64,000 nt of DNA, from positions 140,041-204,040 of the forward strand of contig JAFGAC010000002.1 in assembly GCA_016933835.1 (NCBI GenBank), given 5' to 3'. Of the stretch, positions 15,169 to 23,289 are shown one piece after another; position 1 is the stretch's first letter, and each line of letters starts with the position of its first letter. The stretch is from Clostridiales bacterium. Its GTDB lineage: Bacteria > Bacillota > Clostridia > Peptostreptococcales > Acidaminobacteraceae. Below the pieces are notes generated by a model that was given only the letters and a program-made list of their open reading frames with translations, made no database searches and had not been told where the DNA came from. The translations under genes were made by a program, and so were the position numbers.

Positions 15169-16065
15169 ATGCATATAGAATGTTTTGCTTACTTTTATAA
15201 AGTGGCAATGGCAAAGAGTATATCAAAAGTTGCGGGAAGTTCCCATATATCTCAATCAGCTTTGAGTCAACAAATTCAAAAACTTGAAGAGAGCCTTGGT
15301 TATAAATTGTTGATTCGAAGTAATAAAGGCGTTGAACTTACTGAGATGGGAAATATTGTACTTAAATATTCTGATAACATCATCAGAACATACAACAAAA
15401 TGATTGAAGAAATAAGTAATTACGACAATAATATTCAAAGTCTTCAGATTGAGGCTTGTTGGCCGTTGGCAACTTATGCATTGCCGTGCACCTTGTATGA
15501 GATGAAGTTAAGATTCAATAAACATAATTACATATTGAAATCGAATTCAACAAGTGGAATCGAACAAAACATAGCAAATAATATAAGTGATTTAGGCTTT
15601 GTTTATGGAAAACCAGTGGACGATTCTTTAGTCAGTATGGAACTGGGACATGATGATATCGTTTTGGTAGCACCATTTGAACTTGATGTAAAAGATGAAA
15701 TTTCGGTAAAAGAGCTCTATAATTATTCGCTTATTATGCTGGATGATAATTTAAGAGTAAAAAGATACATAAGGTCACATTTGATGAGCCTTGGCTATAA
15801 ATATGAAGAATTGAATGTGCTTTTCAATATGGATACTGCAGAAGCTGTTAAATCATCACTATCTCAAGGTTTTGGAATGTCATTTTTACCTTATATATCA
15901 GTAAAAAAAGAATTGTATCGGAAACAATTCAAGGTTGTTAAAATTAAAGAACTGGAAATTAGATATCCAATCTATCTTGTCTATAAGAAAGAAGATGCAA
16001 AGAGTGAAGTCCTGATGGATTTTGTGAATTCATTCAAAAAAACAGGAAAGAAGAGCTTTTGTTAG
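15169..16065 (+). CDS. LysR-family transcriptional regulator
   Basis: A 298-residue LysR protein: N-terminal winged helix with SISKVAGSSHISQSALSQQIQKLEESLGYKLLIRSNKGVELTE signature blocks, then a two-lobe ligand-binding domain (EQNIANNISDLGFVYGKP, then a VKSSLSQGFGMSFLP hinge return). The start at 15169 follows GGAAGTGATA; an upstream in-frame ATG at 15139 has no ribosome site. It is divergent from the YeeE/TusA operon, so it probably controls sulfur uptake, as CysL or CysB do elsewhere. The effector is unknown. Confidence 0.88.
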   Translation: MHIECFAYFYKVAMAKSISKVAGSSHISQSALSQQIQKLEESLGYKLLIRSNKGVELTEMGNIVLKYSDNIIRTYNKMIEEISNYDNNIQSLQIEACWPLATYALPCTLYEMKLRFNKHNYILKSNSTSGIEQNIANNISDLGFVYGKPVDDSLVSMELGHDDIVLVAPFELDVKDEISVKELYNYSLIMLDDNLRVKRYIRSHLMSLGYKYEELNVLFNMDTAEAVKSSLSQGFGMSFLPYISVKKELYRKQFKVVKIKELEIRYPIYLVYKKEDAKSEVLMDFVNSFKKTGKKSFC

Positions 16066-16079
16066 CTCTTCATTTTTTT
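16050..16079. terminator. Terminator between LysR gene and third tusA
   Basis: GAAGAGCT (16050-16057) pairs with AGCTCTTC (16064-16071), followed by seven T residues. It overlaps the stop codons of both convergent genes. Confidence 0.75.
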
Positions 16080-16285
16080 GGGGAAATTTTAATTTCCCAA
16101 ATTCCTGGAATAATTTCTTCGATTTCATAGTATAATTTCGTATATGGGAGATAGTCTTCTATAGATCTTAGGACACAACTGTGATCTGTCACGAGCAAAA
16201 TATCGCTAGTTCCCTTATCAATTTCTCGCTGCATTTTAATTATTGGCAGAGGACACATCTCTCCCAGGCAATCTAAAGTAATCAT
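16070..16285 (-). CDS. TusA/SirA-family sulfurtransferase (3)
   Basis: A 71-residue TusA protein with CLGEMCPLPIIK and the second Cys in DHSCVLRSIEDYLP. It is more divergent than the tandem pair at 13.8-14.2 kb. It is a single gene, convergent with the LysR gene and divergent from the glycosyltransferase operon. Confidence 0.88.
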   Translation of the reverse strand: MITLDCLGEMCPLPIIKMQREIDKGTSDILLVTDHSCVLRSIEDYLPYTKLYYEIEEIIPGIWEIKISPKK

Positions 16286-16341
16286 TAGAAACTCCTATTT
16301 GACAGATTTTTAACTATATTATACATTATGAAGGTGATTTT

Positions 16342-17049
16342 GTGGATATTTCAGTAATTATACCCGTTTACAATGGTGAAAAATCACTATTTGAATTAAA
16401 TAAACGTTTAGCAGACGTGCTAAAAAACAATTTTGAAATTATTTATGTAGATGATTTCAGTAATGATAATTCGAGAAAAATAATCAGACAAATTGCATAT
16501 GAGGACCAAAGAATCAAATATATATTTTTTGACAAGAATTATGGACAGCAGGCTGCAATTTTTGCGGGTTTAAAAAAATCTCGAGGCGAAATTGTACTGA
16601 CTCTTGATGATGATCTTCAACATAGGCCTGAAGATATTCCGATTTTGACAGCATGTCTAGATGATTTTGAGGGAGTTTTTGCTTTTCCTTTTGAAAAGCC
16701 CCATAGTCGATATCGAAAATGGGGGTCCCATTTTACTGATCAATTATTCAATGTATTGTTTAAAAAAGAAAAAACCTTGAAAATTAGCAGTTTCAGGGCA
16801 ATAAAAAGGGATTTAGTTGACAGAATGTTGTTGAGTCAAGCGCATTTTGTTTATATTTCAGCATTAATGATTAAAGAGAGCAATAAACTCAAGACAATTT
16901 ATAACGATCAATTGCATAGAAAATATGGGAATTCAAATTATAATTTACTGAAATTGATGAAATTATATTTAAATATAATTATTTACTATGGTGAAATTAA
17001 AATTATGCAAAGGAATAAGCCTTTGTTTATTGTTGAAGAGGAGATATAA
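16342..17049 (+). CDS. Family 2 glycosyltransferase
   Basis: A 235-residue GT-A fold enzyme: SVIIPVYNGEKSL at the N-terminus, YVDDFSNDNS, and LTLDDDLQHRPEDIP, whose DDD is the metal and nucleotide-sugar site. It is shorter than polyprenyl-phosphate mannosyltransferases (DPM1-like) and lacks membrane helices, though the DDDLQHRPEDIP block is DPM1-like. It starts with GTG at 16342. It runs straight into the ATP-grasp gene, so the two likely act on one product. Confidence 0.85.
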   Translation: MDISVIIPVYNGEKSLFELNKRLADVLKNNFEIIYVDDFSNDNSRKIIRQIAYEDQRIKYIFFDKNYGQQAAIFAGLKKSRGEIVLTLDDDLQHRPEDIPILTACLDDFEGVFAFPFEKPHSRYRKWGSHFTDQLFNVLFKKEKTLKISSFRAIKRDLVDRMLLSQAHFVYISALMIKESNKLKTIYNDQLHRKYGNSNYNLLKLMKLYLNIIIYYGEIKIMQRNKPLFIVEEEI

Positions 17050-18246
17050 ATGGCAAAAGTAATGATGCTAGGGGCTGGAGAATGCCAGATTAATTTAATA
17101 AACAAACTTATTGATAGAAAACATGAAGTAATTGTTTGTGACTATTATGAAAATTCTCCAGGCAAGAAAATAAACGAAAAAAATTATCTTGTGAGTACCT
17201 TCGATCTTGAAAAGAATTTAGATATCGCAATCAATGAAGCTGTCGATTGTCTCATAACTGCAGGCACAGACCAGCCGGTAAAGACAGTGAGTTATATAAG
17301 TGAAAAAATGGGGATAAGAAGTTTTTTATCATATGATCAATCGCTTGATTTGACGAATAAAAAAAGAATGAAAAGAATTTTCATGGAAAATAAAATTGCC
17401 TATGTTGATTATCAGCTGATTGAAAGAGACATTGAGGAAAAAGATATTTTCATTCAATATCCAGCAGTACTTAAACCTGTCGATTCACAAGGACAGAGAG
17501 GTATTTACAAGGTAAAAGATTTCAAAGAGCTTAAAAAATATATTTTGAGTGCCTTTCAATTCACCAATGAAAAGGAAATATTATTAGAGTCTTATTATCC
17601 TAACGATGAAATTACAGTAAGCGGATGGGTTGAAAATGGCAAAATATATGTTCTTTCAATATCCGACCGAGAAACTTTTCCAGATGATATCAATATTGGC
17701 ATATGTAAAGGACATCGTTATCCTAGTATACATTGTGCTCAATATCAAAAAGAGATAGTTGCTTTGACTAACAAAATAGTGAAATCTTTTAAAATTGAAG
17801 AAGGACCTATCTATTTTCAAATGTTGATAGGGGATGAAGGTATAAAAGTAAATGAAATTGCAGCTCGTTTGGGAGGCGCATATGAAGATGAATACATTCC
17901 AATAGCGACAGGTGTTTCTCTTTTGGATTTGCTTATCGACAGAAGTTTGAACGATTATACAGTCAATTACTTAAAAAATGAAAATTATCTAGAAATAAAT
18001 CAATATATATATGTATTTTTACTGTTTTTAAAAAAAGGGATTATTAAATCGATGACTCCCCTTGCTGACATATCAGTCATACATTCAGGAAAATTATTTG
18101 TAAAAGTCGATGATGTCATTGGTGATAGAATCAATGCAACGCAGAGGATAGGGTATGCTATAGTTGTTGCCGGATCAGAAGAAGAATTGGAAATGAAAAT
18201 AAAAATATTTTGGGAAGAATTCAAAGTGGAGATGGAGACAAAATGA
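17050..18246 (+). CDS. ATP-grasp ligase
   Basis: A 398-residue ATP-grasp enzyme. The N-terminus is a Rossmann-like preATP domain (MMLGAGECQINLINKLIDR). The ATP-grasp core shows YPAVLKPVDSQGQRG (nucleotide-binding Lys and Gly-rich loop), the metal-binding stretch IKVNEIAARLGGAYEDE, and a C-terminal domain. It resembles the biotin-carboxylase/PurT-like peptide or carboxylate-amine ligases. The substrate is unknown. It starts one base after the glycosyltransferase stop and overlaps the next gene (ATGA). Confidence 0.85.
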   Translation: MAKVMMLGAGECQINLINKLIDRKHEVIVCDYYENSPGKKINEKNYLVSTFDLEKNLDIAINEAVDCLITAGTDQPVKTVSYISEKMGIRSFLSYDQSLDLTNKKRMKRIFMENKIAYVDYQLIERDIEEKDIFIQYPAVLKPVDSQGQRGIYKVKDFKELKKYILSAFQFTNEKEILLESYYPNDEITVSGWVENGKIYVLSISDRETFPDDINIGICKGHRYPSIHCAQYQKEIVALTNKIVKSFKIEEGPIYFQMLIGDEGIKVNEIAARLGGAYEDEYIPIATGVSLLDLLIDRSLNDYTVNYLKNENYLEINQYIYVFLLFLKKGIIKSMTPLADISVIHSGKLFVKVDDVIGDRINATQRIGYAIVVAGSEEELEMKIKIFWEEFKVEMETK

Positions 18247-19172
18247 AAGGGAAATTAATAATAATTTTAATTGCAATCAGCGTAATCTTATCAGGATGCA
18301 ACTCATCTGATGAAAAAGTGATAAAAATAGCACAACAGTATGGTTTAGCATATGCACCCTTAGAGCTGTCAAAGGAATTGGGGTTGATTGAAAAATATTT
18401 GCCTGATTATGAGATTCAGTGGAAACAAATAATGAATACGGCGACTATCAGAGAAGGAATGCTGTCTTCTGATCTGGATATTGGCTTTATGGGAATCCCA
18501 CCTTTCTTGATAGGAGTTGACAATGAAATGGGATGGCGGATTTTCAGAGGACTTTCTGAAGCCCCTGTAGGAATGACGATCAATACAAATAAAGTGACAA
18601 CTTTGGACGACTTTGATGCCAACCATAAAATTGCCTTGCCGCAACCAGGAAGTATCCAACATATATTACTTTCGATGTTCATGGAAAAAAATAAAGGACA
18701 AGCAGATGCACTTGATGATTATTTAATATCCATGGCTCATCCAGATGGTCAAATTGCACTATTATCAGCAAGTGAAGTTTCTGCTCATTTTTCATCTCCA
18801 CCATATATATTTGAAGAGTTGAAAGATGACAACATTAAACTGTTGATTGACGGGAAAGATGCATTTGGAGGTGAATTTACTTTCATTGTAGGTGTTGTAA
18901 AAGAAAATTTTAAGAATGATGAAGTTATTGTCGGTATAAACAAGGGAATTGATGAAGCAGTAGAAATGATAAAAACCAATCCTGAAAAAGTTGCTGAATT
19001 AATGGCACCGGTTTATGGTTTAGATGAGGAAACAACTTTATTGTATTTGACAAATAAAGATATGGATTACAGTAATGAAGTGAAAGGCGTGGACCGCTTT
19101 TCAGAATTTATGTTTATTAACGGATATCTGGAAGAAAATGTGCTGGAAGAAGATGTATTTTATGAAAAATAA
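18243..19172 (+). CDS. ABC importer substrate-binding lipoprotein (SsuA/TauA/NMT1-like)
   Basis: A 309-residue lipoprotein with a signal peptide ending in ILSGC (lipobox Cys about residue 18). The mature part is the SsuA/ThiY-type fold: KIAQQYGLAYAPLELSKELGL, DIGFMGIPPFLIG, KIALPQPGSIQHILL. Relatives bind sulfonates, nitrate, taurine or thiamine precursors. The start at 18243 overlaps the ATP-grasp stop. Being near sulfur genes suggests, but does not show, a sulfur compound. Confidence 0.85.
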   Translation: MKGKLIIILIAISVILSGCNSSDEKVIKIAQQYGLAYAPLELSKELGLIEKYLPDYEIQWKQIMNTATIREGMLSSDLDIGFMGIPPFLIGVDNEMGWRIFRGLSEAPVGMTINTNKVTTLDDFDANHKIALPQPGSIQHILLSMFMEKNKGQADALDDYLISMAHPDGQIALLSASEVSAHFSSPPYIFEELKDDNIKLLIDGKDAFGGEFTFIVGVVKENFKNDEVIVGINKGIDEAVEMIKTNPEKVAELMAPVYGLDEETTLLYLTNKDMDYSNEVKGVDRFSEFMFINGYLEENVLEEDVFYEK

Positions 19173-19920
19173 AAAATTATTGTACCTTCTCCTGCTGATT
19201 GTTTTATGGCAGATAATTTCAATGATAGTTGATCAACCTCAATTGATGCCTGATTCAATAAGCATATTTCAAAAATTTTGGGAAGAAATGATAAATGGCA
19301 AGTTGTGGTTATATGCGTTTTATTCATTTGCTGCAATAATTATAGGACTATCTATCAGTATTATTTTATCTTTAGCAATTGCACTTCTTTCAATCAAGTA
19401 CACGTGGAGTATGGATTTTTTTAAATTTCTCAATAGTATACTTCATCCTCTACCAGGAATTGCCGTCCTGCCTGTTCTGATTATTTGGTTCGGTGTCGGA
19501 TATTCTTCAATATTTGCTTTAATTATTCATTCAGTACTTTGGCCAATTTTAACAAATCTTTTTTCAGCGATTGAAACTTTTCCCAAAACACTGTCAAAGG
19601 TTGGAGACAATTATGAAATGGGAATTTTAAAAAAATTCATCTTCATTTATATTCCAGGAACTATGCCAAGTTTCATAGCGGGTATAAAAACTGGATGGGC
19701 AAGGGCTTTCAGAGCTGTAATAAGCGCTGAGATGTTTTTTGGAATCATCGGATCATCAGGTGGTATTGGATGGTATTTAGTGAAAAAAAGAGCATTTCTT
19801 GACACAAGCGGTATTTTCGCAGGTTTAATTGTCATTATCCTTATAGGAATGTTTCTGGAAAGTTTTATTTTTGATCGAATTGAAAAGCTGACTTTAGAGA
19901 AATGGGGTTTTAAAATTTGA
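19162..19920 (+). CDS. ABC importer permease (SsuC-like)
   Basis: A 252-residue inner-membrane protein with about six helices (LLYLLLLIVLWQIIS first). The coupling loop has the EAA-like motif KVGDNYEMGILKKFIFIYIPGTMP and GIKTGWARAFRAVISAEMFF. The start at 19162 overlaps the binding-protein gene by 11 bases; alternative ATGs at 19138 and 19153 have poorer spacing. Confidence 0.87.
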   Translation: MKNKKLLYLLLLIVLWQIISMIVDQPQLMPDSISIFQKFWEEMINGKLWLYAFYSFAAIIIGLSISIILSLAIALLSIKYTWSMDFFKFLNSILHPLPGIAVLPVLIIWFGVGYSSIFALIIHSVLWPILTNLFSAIETFPKTLSKVGDNYEMGILKKFIFIYIPGTMPSFIAGIKTGWARAFRAVISAEMFFGIIGSSGGIGWYLVKKRAFLDTSGIFAGLIVIILIGMFLESFIFDRIEKLTLEKWGFKI

Positions 19921-20624
19921 GCATACAATTGAATAATATTACAAAGACATTTGGAAGCAAGGTAGTATTTCGTAATTTGAATATTGAAATTGAGCAAGGA
20001 AAGTTTATTACTATTGTAGGCAAATCAGGTATAGGGAAAAGCACATTGCTTGGCATTATAGGATCTTTTGAAAAAGTAAGCGACGGAAAAATTATTTTTG
20101 AAGATCGAGAAATTAAAAAGCCAGACAAAAATAGAATAATGATTTTTCAATCTTTTGATCAGTTGATGCCATGGAAAACAGTAAGAGAAAATATTGAATT
20201 TCCGCTTAAACATTTGGACATTGAAGGACTTGACATTGAAAATATTCTGATAGAACTCGATTTAAAGGATGTTGAAAATCATTACCCATATCAGCTATCA
20301 GGTGGAATGAAACAAAGAGTTGCCATAGGAAGAAGCATTATCACAAAACCTAGGATGCTTCTGATGGATGAACCTTTTGGAAGCCTGGATGTTGGGACGC
20401 GATACAATCTTCAAAGATTGTTGATGCATGTGTGGGATGCCTATAAAATGACGGTTGTCTTTGTGACTCACGATGTGAATGAAGCTGTTGTACTAGGGAA
20501 TGATATTTGGATACTGAATGAAAATGAAATACTGCAGATTGCAAATCCAATTATGAAACCAAGAGATATTTCAGATGTGAATTTTCAAATATTTGTAAGA
20601 GAACTTGTTCAAAAAATTAAATGA
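19917..20624 (+). CDS. ABC importer ATPase (SsuB-like)
   Basis: A 235-residue ATPase: Walker A GKSGIGKST (residues about 36-44), Q-loop FQSFDQLMPW, signature LSGGMKQRVAIGRS, Walker B LLMDEPFGSLD, and switch His in VFVTHDVNEAV. It starts with TTG at 19917, overlapping the permease stop by three bases (TTGA). It completes a one-operon SsuABC-type importer. Confidence 0.92.
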   Translation: MSIQLNNITKTFGSKVVFRNLNIEIEQGKFITIVGKSGIGKSTLLGIIGSFEKVSDGKIIFEDREIKKPDKNRIMIFQSFDQLMPWKTVRENIEFPLKHLDIEGLDIENILIELDLKDVENHYPYQLSGGMKQRVAIGRSIITKPRMLLMDEPFGSLDVGTRYNLQRLLMHVWDAYKMTVVFVTHDVNEAVVLGNDIWILNENEILQIANPIMKPRDISDVNFQIFVRELVQKIK

Positions 20625-20650
20625 CGCTTATCAATAGGATAGGCGTTATT
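20624..20650 (+). terminator. Weak hairpin after the ABC operon
   Basis: ACGCTTAT (20624-20631) pairs with ATAGGCGT (20639-20646) with one G-T pair, followed by a short T-rich stretch. It overlaps the end of the convergent gene. Confidence 0.45.
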
Positions 20651-22145
20651 TAACTTTGTAGATTCTGATAAGATAATCTTTATCTTCGATATATCTGACG
20701 ATACGCATACCATAGATTGGGCTGTAAAAATCACCAACTTCGATACAGTCATTCTCTAGAAAATATTGCATTTCTTCATAGTAAGGATAAAGATTTCCAT
20801 ATAGGCCATTCCAAATTGGTCTGCTAGTATAGATGAAATCCATTTCTTCAGGGTAAACGATATATTCGATTGATCTTTCTTCGATGTATTTCTCGAATGT
20901 CATATTTTCTGACAAATAACCTAAATTCCTGTAATCATAGAAATGATCTGTTTCAAAGGCTAAAAGACTGTTGAGATTAGCTAATACAATTGCATCCTTA
21001 GGAATAAAGCTTTGCAAATGATTGATATAGCCATCATAAGTTTCTGAATAATAATGCGCTGAAATATTTGAGAAAGTATTGATTCCTGTAATTGACAGCG
21101 TAAAAACTATAATGAAAAATAGAATTTTTTTACTGTTGATAACTCTCGTTATATCAGCGAGCATCATTATAAGAAATGGAAGCAGGAATATGATGCTGGT
21201 CTGGTTATAGCGACCTATTAAAATATAAGCGAGATTGATTGCAAAAAAGTAGCCTATCAATTGTGGTTTCAATATTCTTTTTAAAACAAGATAGATATCG
21301 ACAGTGATGACGGATAAAAAGATATAGAAAAACGCTTTTATATTTGGTGTATAGTAGGTGCCGGAAACACCATAATAAAGTTTAAGATAAAAATATTTTA
21401 TTTGATATATTTTTTCTGTAAATGAAAGGTTTACACCTAGTTCGTCACCATAATTGAGATAATTATGAATGAAATTTGGATCCAATTTAAAACTGAAAAG
21501 TATAAACAATAAAGCGATTGATGACACAGTCATGAGATATTTGAGGGTGTCTTTTTTATTTTTTGAAAGTATCCAGAAAAGCAGTATGGGCAGAAAAATA
21601 ATGAAACTATTAGGATGAATGCCAATGGCTATACCTGAGATGATGCCAGATAAGAGAGGAACTTTCTCTTTTTCAGAATATAAAAAATAGAAATTAAGTA
21701 AAAGTAGAAATAGAAGAATTGATTCTTGTCTTGCCATATGGGATTGATAAATAAACTGTATGTTGAAAATTAATAAAAACAGTGAAAATGATGAGATGAG
21801 TTTTGATTTTGTTGAATATAAGACGATTCTATAAAATAAATACGATGCCGCCAAAGAAAAAATAAAAGAAATCAATCTTAATGTAAATATATTAAAATCA
21901 AATATTTCAATAAAAATTATTTGAATGAAATTGAATAGTATTTTAATAGCGTGAGGATGTCTAGGATATAAATCAAAGAAATGCTCAGTGGTTTTAATGC
22001 TGTTTTCTAGAATCATTGTATTTGAAAGTCCACCGAGCCATGTCTCATCCGAATGAACAAATGGGAAGGCCGTTAGAATTGACAAACTGACAATTATATA
22101 AAGAATTAAAATAAATAGGATTAAAAATGAGTTTTTTTTATTCAT
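20646..22145 (-). CDS. Multi-span membrane glycosyltransferase (family 39/PMT-like)
   Basis: A 499-residue protein with about ten hydrophobic helices followed by a soluble domain of about 140 residues. The first extracytoplasmic loop has FVHSDETWLGG, the acidic motif of GT-C enzymes such as ArnT and PMT, and the next region HPHAIKILFNF is typical. It would transfer a sugar from a polyprenyl-phosphate donor to a cell-surface acceptor. The ATG at 22145 has GGAG eight bases upstream. No other cell-wall gene is beside it, but the glycosyltransferase at 16.3 kb could supply a lipid-linked sugar. Confidence 0.78.
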   Translation of the reverse strand: MNKKNSFLILFILILYIIVSLSILTAFPFVHSDETWLGGLSNTMILENSIKTTEHFFDLYPRHPHAIKILFNFIQIIFIEIFDFNIFTLRLISFIFSLAASYLFYRIVLYSTKSKLISSFSLFLLIFNIQFIYQSHMARQESILLFLLLLNFYFLYSEKEKVPLLSGIISGIAIGIHPNSFIIFLPILLFWILSKNKKDTLKYLMTVSSIALLFILFSFKLDPNFIHNYLNYGDELGVNLSFTEKIYQIKYFYLKLYYGVSGTYYTPNIKAFFYIFLSVITVDIYLVLKRILKPQLIGYFFAINLAYILIGRYNQTSIIFLLPFLIMMLADITRVINSKKILFFIIVFTLSITGINTFSNISAHYYSETYDGYINHLQSFIPKDAIVLANLNSLLAFETDHFYDYRNLGYLSENMTFEKYIEERSIEYIVYPEEMDFIYTSRPIWNGLYGNLYPYYEEMQYFLENDCIEVGDFYSPIYGMRIVRYIEDKDYLIRIYKVK

Positions 22146-22359
22146 AGACACATCTCCAGAAGACAGTATTAAAAATTCTTATAGCTTAAGAATAAGTATA
22201 TCACAAGTGTTTGATTCATTTATTAAATTGCACTATGATAAATATTTAACTAACATTAGAAAATGTTATAACAAAAATTTCTAAAAGAGGTTATAATGAA
22301 ATTGTGATATTGATTATTTATTAACAATCTTTTCGAAATATTAATATGGAGGGTTGTCA

Positions 22360-23268
22360 ATGCGAAAACTCGTGATAGTTTTGTCGCTGATTTTAGCTCT
22401 TTCTTTAGCGGTTACTGGATGTACTGTTAACGTCAACAATGATCTGGGGAAATACATAATAACAGCTGAAGAGGCTTTAACTGCTGTAGAAAATGGTGCT
22501 GTTCTTGTAGATGCACAAAACAGTTCAGAGGCATACAATGAAAAACATGTAACAGGATCCATTTCAATTACAAGGGATAAGGTTACAACATATGAACCAG
22601 TTCTGAATTCAGTTATTGACAAGAAATCGTTTGAAGAATTGATGATTAATTCTGGAATTTCCAATAGTTCAGAAGTCATTATTTATGACAATAATAAGAC
22701 AATGGATTCAGGAAGATTGTTTTGGACGATGCTGGTATACGGTCATGAAGATATGAAAGTAGTGAGCGGGGGATTAGAAGCGTTAATTGGAGCGGGTGCT
22801 GATGTAGGGAGTGAAATGACAGAAGTTATGGAAACTGATTACACAGCCAGTGAACTCAATGCGAAATACTTGGCAACAATTGATGATGTAATTGACCAAC
22901 TCAATTATCCTGATCAAAATACATTCTTGATTGATGTCAGATCACAAGAAGAGTATGACGCTGGAACAATTCCAACTTCTATATTAATTCCTTATGAAGA
23001 CAATTTGTTTAATGATGGAACCTTTAAACCAATGCAACAAATAAGCATTTTGTATCAAGAAAATGGTATTGATAAGAAAAACACAGCAATAATATTCTGC
23101 AAAACATCAGTTAGAGGAGCTCAGACTTTTTTAGCAATGTTCAATGCTGGATATGAAAATATTAAATTGTATGACGGTGCATATCTTGAATGGTCAAGTG
23201 ATCCAGCTTTGCCAATTCAAATGCCTGAAGGAACACCTGTTATATCAAATCAACAGGATAATTCTTAA
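22360..23268 (+). CDS. Two-domain rhodanese lipoprotein
   Basis: A 302-residue exported lipoprotein (lipobox VTGC, Cys 21) with two rhodanese domains, the layout of 3-mercaptopyruvate/thiosulfate sulfurtransferases. Domain one (about 33-150) has VLVDAQNSSEAY but no cysteine at the active-site loop (Asp 110, YDNNKTMDSGR). Domain two (about 170-290) has LIDVRSQEEYDAGTIP and the active loop CKTSVRG with Cys 247. One inactive and one active domain is the usual pattern. The start at 22360 follows GGAGGG. It is followed by the four-domain protein after 21 bases. Confidence 0.9.
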   Translation: MRKLVIVLSLILALSLAVTGCTVNVNNDLGKYIITAEEALTAVENGAVLVDAQNSSEAYNEKHVTGSISITRDKVTTYEPVLNSVIDKKSFEELMINSGISNSSEVIIYDNNKTMDSGRLFWTMLVYGHEDMKVVSGGLEALIGAGADVGSEMTEVMETDYTASELNAKYLATIDDVIDQLNYPDQNTFLIDVRSQEEYDAGTIPTSILIPYEDNLFNDGTFKPMQQISILYQENGIDKKNTAIIFCKTSVRGAQTFLAMFNAGYENIKLYDGAYLEWSSDPALPIQMPEGTPVISNQQDNS

Positions 23269-23289
23269 TTAGATAAGGAGGCTTCATTT

